NCBI GenBank assembly: GCA_052085365.1
Contig: JBQDFP010000001.1
Location: 186,001 to 250,000 of the forward strand
DNA: 64,000 bases
From: Canibacter sp052085365
Lineage (GTDB): Bacteria > Actinomycetota > Actinomycetes > Actinomycetales > Microbacteriaceae
Reading direction: 5' to 3'
Part shown: one piece after another, positions 1-9,134 of the stretch
Position numbering within the stretch: position 1 is the first letter of the stretch
Layout: every line of letters starts with the position of its first letter
The notes under the pieces: generated by a model
Seen by the model: only the letters and a program-made list of their open reading frames with translations
Database searches by the model: none
What the model was told of the DNA's origin: nothing
Made by a program: the position numbers and the translations under genes

Positions 1-1408
1 CAAATTGAGGGGCCATGAGCTGTAGGCCAACAGGCATACCGTCTTCCGAAGCGGTCCCAATCGGAACGCTAATTCCAGGCAGACCTGCGAGGTTTGCCGG
101 GATCGTAGTCGCATCATTGAGGTAATTTGCCATTGGGTCATCGACACGAGCACCGAGGTTCCAGGCGGTTGTCGGCGAGGTCGGCGCGGCAAGAACATCA
201 ACTTTTTCAAAGGCTTCAGCAAAATCCCGTTGGACGAGCGTGCGCACTTTTTGTGCACTTCCGTAATATGCATCGTAATAACCGGCTGATAATGCGTAGG
301 TACCGAGGATGATCCGTCGCTTTACTTCAGCTCCAAACCCAGCCGCTCGAGTTGCACCCATTACCCCGTCAACGGTCGCGCCAGTCTCTGGAACTACACG
401 CATGCCAAATCGAACTGAATCATAGCGAGCTAGGTTACTTGAGGCCTCAGCTGGCATGATCAAATAGTAAGCAGCGACCGCATATTCAAAGTGCGGCGCA
501 GAAATTTCTACAATCTCAGCCCCCGCCTGCTCCGCAAGGTCTAGCGCATTGCGGAATGAATCTGAAACGCCTTGTTGTGATGACTCGTTCACAAGTTCAC
601 GAACCACGCCTATGCGCACGCCCTTGAGTGCACCGTCACGCGCTCCTATTCGTGCAGCTTCAGCCATCGAAGGCCAGTCATACTCCAGCGAAGTAGCGTC
701 GTGCCAATCGTGACCACCGATCACATCGTGGAGAAGCCCTGCGTCAAGCACAGTCCGTGAACACGGCCCGATCTGATCAAGTGACGAAGCCAGCGCGATT
801 GAACCATATCGGCTGACACCTCCGTATGTGGGCTTTGCGCCTACAGAGCCGGTTACAGATGCCGGCTGACGGATTGAACCACCGGTGTCGCTGCCCAGCG
901 CGAGCGGCGCTTCAAAAGCCGTTACCGCGGCAGCAGAGCCGCCGCCGGAACCTCCTGGTACCTTCTCAAGGTTCCAGGGATTCTTCGTGACTCCATAGCC
1001 GGAGTTCTCCGTTGAAGAACCCATCGCAAACTCATCCATATTGGTTTTGCCAAGAGCAATCAGACCCGCCTGTTTTGCTTTCGCAACCACTGTCGCGTCA
1101 AACGGTGACATGTATCCGGACAGAATTTTTGAACCCGAAGTTGACGGCATATCTGTCGTGACTAAGACGTCTTTGATCGCGAGCGGCACACCTGAAAGCT
1201 CATGCAGCTTTTCACCTGATGCACGACGTTCGTCAATGTCTTCGGCAGTTTGCAGTGCCTGGTCGTTCACGGATAGGAATGCATTCACTCCTCCGTCAAC
1301 ACTGGTTATTTGGTCAAGATGCGCCTGGGTGACCTCACGGGAAGAAAGCTCTCCCGAGGCAAGTTTTTCTGAAAGCTCCGCCGCGGTGAGCTGAATAATA
1401 TCGGGCAC
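1..1408 (-). CDS. gatA: Asp/Glu-tRNA(Asn/Gln) amidotransferase subunit A (3' end outside window)
   Basis: This is the catalytic amidase of the GatCAB complex. It frees ammonia from glutamine and amidates misacylated Glu-tRNA(Gln) or Asp-tRNA(Asn). On the minus strand a GTG start at 1408 directly abuts the gatC stop codon (TAAGTG), so the two are translationally coupled. About 469 residues are visible and the reading frame runs off the left edge at GMPVGLQLMAP, so a few tens of C-terminal residues are missing. The amidase signature is clear: the catalytic lysine sits in LAIKDV near residue 77, and the serine-rich GGSGGGSAAAV loop near residue 153 carries the cis-Ser/Ser pair, followed by SDTGGSIRQP. 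The presence of GatCAB implies that the organism makes Gln-tRNA and/or Asn-tRNA indirectly. Confidence 0.96.
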   Translation of the reverse strand, partial: MPDIIQLTAAELSEKLASGELSSREVTQAHLDQITSVDGGVNAFLSVNDQALQTAEDIDERRASGEKLHELSGVPLAIKDVLVTTDMPSTSGSKILSGYMSPFDATVVAKAKQAGLIALGKTNMDEFAMGSSTENSGYGVTKNPWNLEKVPGGSGGGSAAAVTAFEAPLALGSDTGGSIRQPASVTGSVGAKPTYGGVSRYGSIALASSLDQIGPCSRTVLDAGLLHDVIGGHDWHDATSLEYDWPSMAEAARIGARDGALKGVRIGVVRELVNESSQQGVSDSFRNALDLAEQAGAEIVEISAPHFEYAVAAYYLIMPAEASSNLARYDSVRFGMRVVPETGATVDGVMGATRAAGFGAEVKRRIILGTYALSAGYYDAYYGSAQKVRTLVQRDFAEAFEKVDVLAAPTSPTTAWNLGARVDDPMANYLNDATTIPANLAGLPGISVPIGTASEDGMPVGLQLMAPQF

Positions 1409-1717
1409 TTACTGTTCCTCTCCCAAAATAGCGGTGACGCGGAATTTTCCCTCTTCATGTTCGGGTGCGTTAGCGAGCGCTTCTTCTTGCGTGAGGACGT
1501 CTCGGACCTCATCGGCACGGGTGACATTTGTCAACGGCACGGGGTGGCTTGTTGCTGGGACGTCTTCTCCAGCAACTTCACTGACTTTGGCAATCGCACC
1601 AAGAATTTCTCCAAGCTGCGCTGTCAGCGTCTCGGTTTCTTCTTCAGTGAGTGAGATGCGTGACAGTTCGGCTAGGTGGGCCACCGTTTCGCGTGTAATA
1701 GTTTTTTCGTTGGACAT
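1409..1717 (-). CDS. gatC: Asp/Glu-tRNA(Asn/Gln) amidotransferase subunit C
   Basis: This small 102-residue subunit wraps around GatA and stabilises its contact with GatB. It has the family pattern: an N-terminal helix (VAHLAELSRISLTEEE) followed by an extended segment with ATSHPVPLTNVTRADEV. An AGAAGA-like ribosome site precedes the ATG at 1717. The stop codon abuts the GTG of gatA, and ligA ends about 50 bases upstream on the same strand. gatB is not in the visible sequence and would be expected beyond the left edge after gatA. Confidence 0.95.
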   Translation of the reverse strand: MSNEKTITRETVAHLAELSRISLTEEETETLTAQLGEILGAIAKVSEVAGEDVPATSHPVPLTNVTRADEVRDVLTQEEALANAPEHEEGKFRVTAILGEEQ

Positions 1718-1767
1718 TCTTCTCGCATTTCTTGCATTGCTGATGCGGGTAAGGTTCGACGCCTATC

Positions 1768-4128
1768 CTATCGTGGCAATGCGTCCGGACCGTCGGTGAC
1801 TAAGATCTTGAACCCTTCTGCATCAAGCACCGGAATTCCAAGTTCTTCAGCCCTGGTAAGTTTTGTGCCTGCTCCGGGCCCTGCCGCAACAAAATCTGTC
1901 TTCTTTGAAACGCTTGAAGCGGCTTTCCCGCCGGCAGCAATAATTGCTTCTTTCGCCCCATCTCGTGTGAACCCTTCCAGCGTGCCGGTGGCGACCACAG
2001 TGAGGCCAGAGAGGACCCCCTCATCAGATAGGTCTTTCTGACCCGGTCCTGGGTGGCCAGGAATGACCCATTGCACGCCAGCTTTACGCCAGCGGTCGAC
2101 GATTTCTTTGTGCCAATCCACCGACCACCAATCGACGATTGATTCGGCGATAGTTTCTGCAACACCGTCAACACTTGAAAGCTCTTCAACGCTTGCAGTA
2201 AGGATCGCGTCAACTGAACCGAAATATTCTGCAAGTTCTCGAGCCGCGACGGGTCCAACGTGACGAATATTCAGCGCAACAAGCAAACGCCAGAGCGGTT
2301 TAGTCTTTGCTTCCTCGAGCTCATTGAGAAGGGTGTGAGCGGTTTGCGAAGGCACCTGTCGAGTGACTTTCTTAATTCCCTGCTCACGTCGTTCTTTCGC
2401 GGTCAAATTACCTGAATCACCCGGGTAGTAGAGTTCACTACGTTGAAACGGGGTGCGTTTTTTGGGCTGTCCAGTACGTTCGTCCTCTCGAAATGCCCCT
2501 GTCTCAGGATCTTGCACAAACACTTCGATTGGCACTAACTGCTCAATATCTAGGTCGAATAATGCGGCTTCAGTAACCAGCGGAGGTTGCTTCGGATGCT
2601 GCGGTTGCGTCAGAGCTGCCGCAGTTACTTCGCCGAGCGCATCTATATCGAGAGCCCCACGCGAACCAATATGCTCTACCCGTCCGCGAACTTGTGCTGG
2701 GCACGATTGAGCATTTGGGCAACGCAGGTCAATGTCACCTTCTTTCATCGCACGAAGTTCGGTGCCACATTCAGGACAGTCCTGTGGCATCGTCCATTCA
2801 GTTTGAGTTCCGTCGCGCGCTTCTTCAACTGCGCCGAGAACTTCTGGAATCACATCACCGGCTTTACGTATGACAACTGTGTCACCGATCAAGACCCCTT
2901 TAAGCCGAACCACTTCTTGGTTGTGAAGAGTCGCTTGGCTTACGGTCGACCCAGCCACACGGACTGGCTCCATCACGGCGTAGGGCGTTGCGCGACCGGT
3001 ACGTCCGATACCGACTTTGATATCGAGCAGTTTGGTGTGCACTTCTTCTGGCGGGTATTTATATGCGATCGCCCAACGGGGAGCTCTTGACGTGGTACCC
3101 AGAACGTCGTGCAAAGCAATGGCATCAACTTTGGTGACGATTCCGTCAATATCGTGTTCAACATCGTGTCGATGTTCACCGTGGTATGAAATATATTCGA
3201 GGACATCATCGACGGTATCTACGACTTTCGAATGCGGAGAAACCGGCAAACCCCACGAAGCGAGAAGATCGTATGCGCCCGACTGGGAATCAAGTTCCGT
3301 TCCTTCCCAGGCACCAATTCCGTGTACATACAAGGAAAGTCTCCCGAGCCGCTCGTACATCAACTCGAGGTCGTGCTCAGTTTTATTTGTTTTCTGTTGA
3401 CGTAACGTGCCTGCAGCGGTATTTCTCGCATTCGCGAACTGTTTGTAGCGAATTCGTACCTCGTTGAGAGGTCTGTTCTTTGCCTGCGTCGCTTCAAATT
3501 CACGCTGCAAATTTTCTTGCCGCCGATTCAGATACTCAAAATCTTTCGTCGCAAGAAACACTTCCCCTCGTGCCTCGAAAAACTCGGGAATACCATCCCC
3601 CTCGAGCGTGCGAGGTATGGCCGGAATGTGTTCAACGTTGACGGTGATGTCCTCGCCTACCGTTCCATCACCTCGAGTGGTTGCCGTCTCAAGCTTTCCG
3701 TTGCGATACGCCAGGCTGATCGCTAGGCCGTCGATTTTGAGTTCGCATAGCCATTTTGGTGTGCTCCCTATTGCCCGCTCAACATGGTTCGCCCAGACCC
3801 GAAACTCGTCGAGGGAGAACACATTATCGAGGCTATACATCCTCTCTGCGTGAGCGTGAGACGGAAAGTCATTGCGTACTGGAGCGCCGACTTGTTGTGT
3901 GGGGCTGTCTTGACCAGCAAGTTCTGGGAAGGCGCGCTCGAGAGTTTCGAGGCGGCGCATTTTTTTGTCGTAATCAGCGTCAGAGAGCGTGCTCGTACCA
4001 TCCGCGTAATATGCGGCTCGAGCGTCATCAATACTGTTGCTCAGCTCTTTCGCTTCGTCACGAGCCTTGTTGAAATCTTCAGGCAGCGTCGCCTCTTCCG
4101 TCGGTCCTGATTCGAACGTTTCACTCAC
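1768..4128 (-). CDS. ligA: NAD+-dependent DNA ligase LigA
   Basis: This ligase seals nicks in duplex DNA during replication and repair, using NAD+ as the AMP donor. The 786-residue product has the Ia/adenylation domain with the KIDG motif (adenylated Lys131), an OB domain, a four-cysteine zinc site (CPECG ... CPNAQSCPAQ), helix-hairpin-helix repeats, and a C-terminal BRCT domain beginning at LSGLTVVATGTLEG. It is longer than E. coli LigA (671 aa). The extra length is an insertion between the zinc finger and the HhH region, around VFVQDPETGAF ... FQRSELYY. The GTG start at 4128 is chosen because a TACTCT hexamer lies 7 nt upstream and no Shine-Dalgarno is seen, which fits a leaderless message. 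gatC follows on the same strand. Confidence 0.97.
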   Translation of the reverse strand: MSETFESGPTEEATLPEDFNKARDEAKELSNSIDDARAAYYADGTSTLSDADYDKKMRRLETLERAFPELAGQDSPTQQVGAPVRNDFPSHAHAERMYSLDNVFSLDEFRVWANHVERAIGSTPKWLCELKIDGLAISLAYRNGKLETATTRGDGTVGEDITVNVEHIPAIPRTLEGDGIPEFFEARGEVFLATKDFEYLNRRQENLQREFEATQAKNRPLNEVRIRYKQFANARNTAAGTLRQQKTNKTEHDLELMYERLGRLSLYVHGIGAWEGTELDSQSGAYDLLASWGLPVSPHSKVVDTVDDVLEYISYHGEHRHDVEHDIDGIVTKVDAIALHDVLGTTSRAPRWAIAYKYPPEEVHTKLLDIKVGIGRTGRATPYAVMEPVRVAGSTVSQATLHNQEVVRLKGVLIGDTVVIRKAGDVIPEVLGAVEEARDGTQTEWTMPQDCPECGTELRAMKEGDIDLRCPNAQSCPAQVRGRVEHIGSRGALDIDALGEVTAAALTQPQHPKQPPLVTEAALFDLDIEQLVPIEVFVQDPETGAFREDERTGQPKKRTPFQRSELYYPGDSGNLTAKERREQGIKKVTRQVPSQTAHTLLNELEEAKTKPLWRLLVALNIRHVGPVAARELAEYFGSVDAILTASVEELSSVDGVAETIAESIVDWWSVDWHKEIVDRWRKAGVQWVIPGHPGPGQKDLSDEGVLSGLTVVATGTLEGFTRDGAKEAIIAAGGKAASSVSKKTDFVAAGPGAGTKLTRAEELGIPVLDAEGFKILVTDGPDALPR

Positions 4129-4135
4129 ATCTTCA

Positions 4136-4141
4136 AGAGTA
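4136..4141 (-). promoter_or_regulatory. -10-like hexamer of ligA, probably leaderless
   Basis: On the minus strand TACTCT lies 7 nt before the GTG start of ligA. There is no Shine-Dalgarno. No convincing -35 is visible. Confidence 0.45.
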
Positions 4142-4170
4142 CAAGGCTCTCCAGCTAGTCGTGTGGGAGT

Positions 4171-5976
4171 TTAGCGAGACAGCCGTTTTCGTAAGAGATC
4201 GATTCGTGACTGTAGCTGTGTAATTGACGCTTGGGCAACCTGCGGGCCGCCACACAGGCGACGCAACTCTGCATGGATCGAACCGTGGGGGTCCCCCGAA
4301 ACTCGTGCCCACATCCCAACAAGACTGTGTAAGAGTTTTCGCTGTTCCGTAAGTGTGCGGTGCAATGCTTGAGTTGCTTCTGCTCGCTCAGGCGCGTGCT
4401 CTGTAATGCCTTGCTTTTGTGCCGATTTTCGCGCCTGACGTGCTTGGCGTTGTAGGAGCAGTCCGCGCACCTCATTCGGCTCGAGAATTCCGGGAAGTCC
4501 AAGAAATTCGAGCTCCTCTTCGCTTTCAATTTCGGCATACCCACCAAATTCGGCCCCGTCAAACACCGCGTAGTCGAAATTAGCGTCACTTTCGAGCGCC
4601 CGGTAAACGAACTCTGTTCCCAATTCATTTGATGCTTGCTCTTCACGGTTCGCCTCGTCGATGAGTGACTGCTCTGCATCCAGTAGTTCTTCAGCTCCTT
4701 GGGCGAGGTCGAGCACGTGGTTTCGCTCTTTTTCGAGCTCGGCGGCTAACCGCATCAGAGGCGGCACGTTTGGCAGGAAGATAGTTGCCGTCTCCCCGCG
4801 ACGTCGGCTGCGCACAAAACGGCCGATAGCTTGTGCGAAGAACAATGGCGTTGACGAGCTGGTTGCATAAACGCCTACTGCGAGTCGTGGAACGTCGACG
4901 CCTTCCGACACCATCCGCACTGCGACCATCCAGCGTCTCTCCGACCGCGAGAATTCATCGATTCTTGCGCTCGCAGTGGGATCATCAGAGAGGATCAGTG
5001 CGACCTCTTCTCCGGTCTGCTTTTGCAATATCTTGGCATATGCTTTGGCCGCCTGATGATCGGTAGCGATCACGAGTCCGCCTGCATCAGGAATGTGCTG
5101 TCGGACAGTATCAAGCCGCCGGTTGGCGGCGTCCAGCACTGACCCGATCCAGTCTCCGTATGGGTCGAGCGCCGTCCGCCATGCTTGAGCAGTAATGTCT
5201 TTCGTGTTGCCTTCACCGAGGCGCGCTTCCATCTCCTCGCCCGCAGAGGTTTGCCAACGCATTTTTCCTGCGTAGACCATAAAGACCACAGGACGGACGA
5301 TTCCATCAGCAAGTGCACGCCCGTACCCGTAGTCATAGTCGGTTACCGACACTTTGGTGCCGTCTGCTTGCGGAGCGTACTCAAGGAAGGGAATCTCTGC
5401 ATCGTCTGAACGGAACGGAGTACCTGTGAGTGAGAGTCGACGTTTTGCCGTCGAATAGGCTTCACGAATGCCGTCGCCCCAACTAAGTGCATCACCCCCA
5501 TGATGCACTTCGTCCAGAATGACGAGTGTTTCTGCTGTTTCGGTGATAAGTCTGTGCTGAACTGGCTTCATCGAAACTTGCGCGTATGTGACGACAATGC
5601 CGTGGAATCCACGGCCGTATCCCAATCCTTGGCCATTTTGATAGGTCGGATTGAGTCGTATTCCTGCGCGTGCAGCAGCATCAGCCCATTGAACTTTGAG
5701 GTGTTCAGTTGGGGCTACAACAATGACTTGCGTCACTATTTTCTGAGCGCGCAGAATTGCCGCGAGCCGCAATGCAAAGGTTGTTTTACCAGCTCCAGGG
5801 GTTGCAGATGCAAGAAAATCTTTAGGATGGGATTCAAGATACTTCTTGATGCCTTCTTCCTGCCAGGCTCGGAGTGTTCCGGCGGTACCCCAGGCTGCCC
5901 GTTCCGGGTATGACGGCGGCAGATGTTCGGCAGCGGTCAGGCCCGGCAGCTGAATCTCGTCCTCTGATGTCGTCAC
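4171..5976 (-). CDS. DEAD/DEAH-box superfamily II helicase
   Basis: This is a 601-residue ATP-dependent nucleic-acid helicase of the actinobacterial DEAD/DEAH type. Motif I is SATPGAGKTT (residues 57-66, with Lys64), motif II is DEVHH (155-159), motif III is SLTGTPFRSD, and motif VI is QAIGRFVRSRRRG. These mark two complete RecA-like domains. About 170 C-terminal residues are charged and probably helical (LLLQRQARQARKSAQKQ), without a recognised domain. The start is a GTG 8 nt downstream of a TAGTCT hexamer, so the transcript may be nearly leaderless. It is divergent from the SGNH hydrolase gene. The substrate (RNA, or DNA repair intermediates) cannot be told from sequence. Confidence 0.88.
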   Translation of the reverse strand: MTTSEDEIQLPGLTAAEHLPPSYPERAAWGTAGTLRAWQEEGIKKYLESHPKDFLASATPGAGKTTFALRLAAILRAQKIVTQVIVVAPTEHLKVQWADAAARAGIRLNPTYQNGQGLGYGRGFHGIVVTYAQVSMKPVQHRLITETAETLVILDEVHHGGDALSWGDGIREAYSTAKRRLSLTGTPFRSDDAEIPFLEYAPQADGTKVSVTDYDYGYGRALADGIVRPVVFMVYAGKMRWQTSAGEEMEARLGEGNTKDITAQAWRTALDPYGDWIGSVLDAANRRLDTVRQHIPDAGGLVIATDHQAAKAYAKILQKQTGEEVALILSDDPTASARIDEFSRSERRWMVAVRMVSEGVDVPRLAVGVYATSSSTPLFFAQAIGRFVRSRRRGETATIFLPNVPPLMRLAAELEKERNHVLDLAQGAEELLDAEQSLIDEANREEQASNELGTEFVYRALESDANFDYAVFDGAEFGGYAEIESEEELEFLGLPGILEPNEVRGLLLQRQARQARKSAQKQGITEHAPERAEATQALHRTLTEQRKLLHSLVGMWARVSGDPHGSIHAELRRLCGGPQVAQASITQLQSRIDLLRKRLSR

Positions 5977-5983
5977 AACGTTC

Positions 5984-5990
5984 TAGACTA
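5984..5990. promoter_or_regulatory. Overlapping divergent -10 hexamers, helicase / SGNH hydrolase
   Basis: The palindromic core TCTAGA gives TAGACT on the plus strand (5984-5989) and TAGTCT on the minus strand (5990-5985). The minus copy lies 8 nt before the helicase GTG. The plus copy would give the hydrolase a leader of about 30 nt with an AGGAAG ribosome site. Confidence 0.4.
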
Positions 5991-6029
5991 ACCCAGACAA
6001 GATTATTTTGTATGACCCATAGGAAGACC

Positions 6030-6863
6030 ATGTCAGACGATCTCGAAAATACACCCGTCACAGAGGTTCATAAACGGGCGACGGAGCAATCGCGCATCAA
6101 CGAGGGGCTTGAATTGCCGTGGAAACGATTCGTGGTGATCGGTGACTCGTTTGCTGAAGGACTTGGTGATCCGAACCCACAGAGTCCTGGCGGATTACGA
6201 GGCTGGTCCGACCGGGTTGCCGAGGTGTTAGGCGAATTCGGTGACGATTTTGCGTATGCGAACCTCGCGGTACGCGGCAAAGTGATTCGACAAATTCGTG
6301 ATGAACAGCTCGATGCTGCAATCGCACTCAAGCCAGACCTCATCGCAATTTCAGCGGGAGGAAACGACGTACTTCGTCCACGTGCTGATGCGGACGAAAT
6401 CACAGCAATTCTTGAGAGAATGGTTGACCGGGTAACACAGGCTGGCGCGACGGTCATCTTATTTACTTCGGTAGATGTCGGATTTCAGCCGGTGTTTCGA
6501 GCGGTGCGTGGCAAGGCAGCGATATTTAATGAGAACCTGCGTCGAATTGCGAAGAAATACGACGCCATCGTGGTGGATCAGTGGGCGCTCGAAGAAACCC
6601 AAGACTCACGCTATTGGTCCGATGATCGTCTGCATTTTAATGCGCTGGGTCATCACACAGTTGCGCTCGCAACGTTGCGGGCATTGAATGTACCTCATCA
6701 GCTTCAACCGCTGCTTCCTCCACCAAACCCGAGACAAAATTGGCGGCAAGCTCGTCGCGATGATGTGATTTGGGCACGCACGCACTTCGTCCCGTGGGTG
6801 ATCAGGCGCATCAGACATGTTTCTTCTGGTGACACAGTGAACCCGAAACGGCCTGACTTTTAG
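6030..6863 (+). CDS. SGNH/GDSL-family hydrolase
   Basis: This is a predicted esterase/lipase-like hydrolase of 277 residues. SGNH blocks are present: block I VVIGDSFAEG (catalytic Ser40), block III GGNDVLRP (Asn112), and block V DDRLHFNALGHH (Asp199 and His202). There is no signal peptide or membrane span, so it is probably cytoplasmic. The frame is open upstream to 5874 but would then overlap the divergent helicase. The ATG at 6030 follows AGGAAG; an in-frame ATG at 6012 is the alternative and has no ribosome site. The natural ester substrate is unknown. Confidence 0.88.
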   Translation: MSDDLENTPVTEVHKRATEQSRINEGLELPWKRFVVIGDSFAEGLGDPNPQSPGGLRGWSDRVAEVLGEFGDDFAYANLAVRGKVIRQIRDEQLDAAIALKPDLIAISAGGNDVLRPRADADEITAILERMVDRVTQAGATVILFTSVDVGFQPVFRAVRGKAAIFNENLRRIAKKYDAIVVDQWALEETQDSRYWSDDRLHFNALGHHTVALATLRALNVPHQLQPLLPPPNPRQNWRQARRDDVIWARTHFVPWVIRRIRHVSSGDTVNPKRPDF

Positions 6864-6937
6864 AATCGCCGGCACAAAAAGTCTAATAATCAGCGAATCC
6901 ACTGGTATTGAACCTGTTTCTTCAAAGGTAAGGCCGC

Positions 6938-6943
6938 TAGGCT
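6938..6943 (+). promoter_or_regulatory. -10-like hexamer of the GerW-like gene
   Basis: TAGGCT lies 6 nt before the ATG. The GGAGG between them is too close to the ATG to act as a normal ribosome site, which fits a leaderless message. Confidence 0.4.
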
Positions 6944-6949
6944 GGAGGC

Positions 6950-7279
6950 ATGGCTAATTTGACGCTGAAACTTGCGGAACATGTGACCAACGTCGGCGCA
7001 CGCGCTGCGTACGGCGAACCGATTGAGCAAGACGGCACCAAGATCATTCCAGTTGCTCTTGCATGCTTTGGCTTTGGCGCCGGCGAGGTCGGCGACAGCG
7101 GTGAATCTGGTGGCGGCGGAGGCGGCGGCGGCTCCTCAGTACCAGTCGGTGCCTACGTCACACGGGACGGTGTGACTCGTTTTGAGCCGAATATTATTGC
7201 TCTGCTCGCAGTCGGGACGCCGTTCGTATTTTTTGCTGGGCGAGCGCTTGCGCGAGTTATTAAAGCACTAAAGCGCTAG
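6950..7279 (+). CDS. GerW/YtfJ-family protein
   Basis: This is a 109-residue member of the GerW (YtfJ) family, first described in Bacillus spores but widespread in non-sporulating actinobacteria, where its role is unknown. The start has the family look (LAEHVTNVGARAAYGEPIEQDGTKIIPVA). A glycine-rich stretch follows (SGESGGGGGGGGSSVPVGAY, about residues 45-65), then a C-terminal hydrophobic segment (NIIALLAVGTPFVFFAG), probably a single membrane anchor. It converges on gluQRS with a 7-base gap. Nothing else in the window suggests sporulation. Confidence 0.8.
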   Translation: MANLTLKLAEHVTNVGARAAYGEPIEQDGTKIIPVALACFGFGAGEVGDSGESGGGGGGGGSSVPVGAYVTRDGVTRFEPNIIALLAVGTPFVFFAGRALARVIKALKR

Positions 7280-7286
7280 TCCGCGA

Positions 7287-8237
7287 TTAACTCTCCGGGC
7301 AAAATACCCAGGGTTCAGTAGGCAGCTGGGAAAAATCAAACTGTTCTAACAACTGCCAGACTGAAGCATTTCCGCGAGTTGAGCTGGCGTTTAGGGTCAG
7401 TCCTACCGATTCAGCGAGTAGCTTCAACACATCTGTCGTGCTCATACCTTGCGCCTCTAATTCGCGAAGGGTAACTGCGCCGTCTCGCTTCGCAAGCCGT
7501 TGACCACTCGGTCCCAGCACGAGTGGCACGTGTGCATAGTGAGGTCGCTCATAACCGAGCAGGTCAGATATGAGGAGTTGCCGAGCGGTGCTCGATGCGA
7601 GATCTGCGCCACGAACAATCTGGTCGACTCCTGCTGCCGCGTCGTCTACTACTACAGCAAGGTTGTAAGCGATCGTCCCATCCCCACGTTGAAGCACGAC
7701 ATCGTCGACTGTTCCGGTCACCTCACCCTGAACGAGGTCAGTAAACGTATATTTGGCCCCAGGATCCGGACTACGTAACCGGCACGCGGGACGCCTCGGC
7801 GCAATCGATTTTCGATCTCGAGCCTGCTCGTCTTCCGTTTTGTTTCGACAAGTTCCCGGGTACGCGCCCGGTGCCTTGTGCGGCGCTGACGGTGCGGCAA
7901 GGATATCTTTTCGTGAACACGTGCACTCATAGACGAGTCCCCGCTCGTACAGTTCGTTCAGCACCTGCTGGTGTGCTTGGTGACGTTCTGTCTGTATGAC
8001 AACTTCGTCGTCCCAGTCAAGGCCGATACTGCACAGATCTTCGAGTTGTCGATCTGCCCCGCCATTGTCACGGCTACGATCGAGATTTTCGATCCGCATC
8101 ACAAATTTACGATGTGTTGATCTCGCAGCAAGCCAAGCAAGCAGCGCCGTACGCAGGTTTCCTAAATGCAGATCGCCGGACGGGCTCGGCGCGTACCGGC
8201 CGACACCGACAGTCGGAGTCCTCGAGAATGAATTCAC
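7287..8237 (-). CDS. gluQRS: Glutamyl-Q tRNA(Asp) synthetase
   Basis: This is a truncated GluRS paralogue. It activates glutamate and transfers it to queuosine at position 34 of tRNA(Asp). The 316-residue product keeps the catalytic Rossmann domain with a HIGH-like HLGN (24-27) after the GRYAPSPSG signature. It has a zinc-binding insertion (ECTCSRKD ... YPGTCRN) and a KMSKS-like LAKRDG, and lacks the GluRS anticodon-binding domain. The GTG start at 8237 lies 6 nt after the stop of the XRE-like gene, so the two form an operon. Its substrate needs queuosine-modified tRNA; no queuosine synthesis gene is visible in the window. Confidence 0.9.
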   Translation of the reverse strand: MNSFSRTPTVGVGRYAPSPSGDLHLGNLRTALLAWLAARSTHRKFVMRIENLDRSRDNGGADRQLEDLCSIGLDWDDEVVIQTERHQAHQQVLNELYERGLVYECTCSRKDILAAPSAPHKAPGAYPGTCRNKTEDEQARDRKSIAPRRPACRLRSPDPGAKYTFTDLVQGEVTGTVDDVVLQRGDGTIAYNLAVVVDDAAAGVDQIVRGADLASSTARQLLISDLLGYERPHYAHVPLVLGPSGQRLAKRDGAVTLRELEAQGMSTTDVLKLLAESVGLTLNASSTRGNASVWQLLEQFDFSQLPTEPWVFCPES

Positions 8238-8243
8238 GAGTGG

Positions 8244-8558
8244 TTAAATATCATCTTCTCCGGCAGGGCCACCTTCGCCCTCCCAATTCTCTAGCTCTTC
8301 GACTTTCTTGCTGTTGAATTTTTGCCTGACGCCATACCCTCCATCGTCATCTTCGTCGATGAACCTTGCGCCGAATTCTTCGAGGGCCTGGCGCAGACGG
8401 AGTAGCTCAGCGTCTGTGAGTGCCACTTTCCATAATTCAAAACCGCGGATTTGTTCGCGTGTCAGATCAGCTCGCAATCCCACGTACTCAGCCGATACTT
8501 GCGTGAGGGCCCGGGCCGCACGTGCGAGATCTGGAGTCAAAATTTGTTGAGGGACCAT
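8244..8558 (-). CDS. Small XRE-like helix-turn-helix protein
   Basis: This 104-residue protein is likely a DNA-binding regulator. Residues 5-40 (LTPDLARAARALTQVSAEYV ... REQIRGFE) resemble the Cro/CI helix-turn-helix. After a charged helix the protein ends in an acidic tail (ENWEGEGGPAGEDDI). The frame is open to 8669, but the ATG at 8558 is preferred because it follows GGGAG and starts the conserved part (MVPQQILTPDL). It leads the gluQRS operon. I infer regulation only from the fold; targets are unknown. Confidence 0.65.
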   Translation of the reverse strand: MVPQQILTPDLARAARALTQVSAEYVGLRADLTREQIRGFELWKVALTDAELLRLRQALEEFGARFIDEDDDGGYGVRQKFNSKKVEELENWEGEGGPAGEDDI

Positions 8559-8759
8559 GTTCCTATTCTCCCACAATAGGCAACGTATTTCAGGGGTCAT
8601 TATTTTGTAATAGGACTCTCGCTGTGTGAAATCTTCTGCAGACCCCGTGGTCAATGGACCGCACACCACACATACGCGTTTTTAGAGTTCAACAGATGAT
8701 AGTCAGATCAAACTTGGCTAGGCTTGAATAGTCTGTGTAGAAATCGAAAGGAACGTGTT

Positions 8760-9101
8760 ATGACTGAAACAGTCACCACTCGCGCGAGTGTCGCGATCGA
8801 CAGGGCGAGCCGATTCGGCAAGCAGCTCACTAACCACCTCGGCCGTAAAGCCGGCGGTGAATGGGATGCAGAAACACAATCCGGTTGGGTAACACTCGTC
8901 GGTCAACGTGCGACGTTCGTCGCCACCGAGGAGACGCTAGAACTGGAAACTACTGCTCCGAGTGATGATCTAGAAAAGATTGAAAGTATTATCGGACGCC
9001 ACTTAGTTGGTTTTGTCCGTGACCCCGAGCTTATCGTGTCATGGGTCCGATCTGATGGATCAGCTGCGCCGGAACAGCAATACAGCAACACAGCTGAATA
9101 A
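8760..9101 (+). CDS. DUF2218 domain protein
   Basis: This 113-residue cytoplasmic protein matches the DUF2218 family, whose function is unknown. The family core is seen in ASRFGKQLTNHLGRKAGGEW, GWVTLVGQRATF and KIESIIGRHLVGF. The ATG at 8760 follows a good AAAGGA at 8747-8752, and a TAGTCT hexamer about 25 nt further up can serve as the -10. The roughly 200-base gap upstream, shared with the XRE-like gene, holds divergent promoters but nothing else I can identify. Confidence 0.8.
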   Translation: MTETVTTRASVAIDRASRFGKQLTNHLGRKAGGEWDAETQSGWVTLVGQRATFVATEETLELETTAPSDDLEKIESIIGRHLVGFVRDPELIVSWVRSDGSAAPEQQYSNTAE

Positions 9102-9122
9102 GCCTGTATCGGGACAAAGCAG

Positions 9123-9128
9123 TAAGAT
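9123..9128 (+). promoter_or_regulatory. -10-like hexamer of the RluA-family gene
   Basis: TAAGAT lies 6 nt before the GTG start. No Shine-Dalgarno is present. Confidence 0.45.
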
Positions 9129-9134
9129 AATGGT

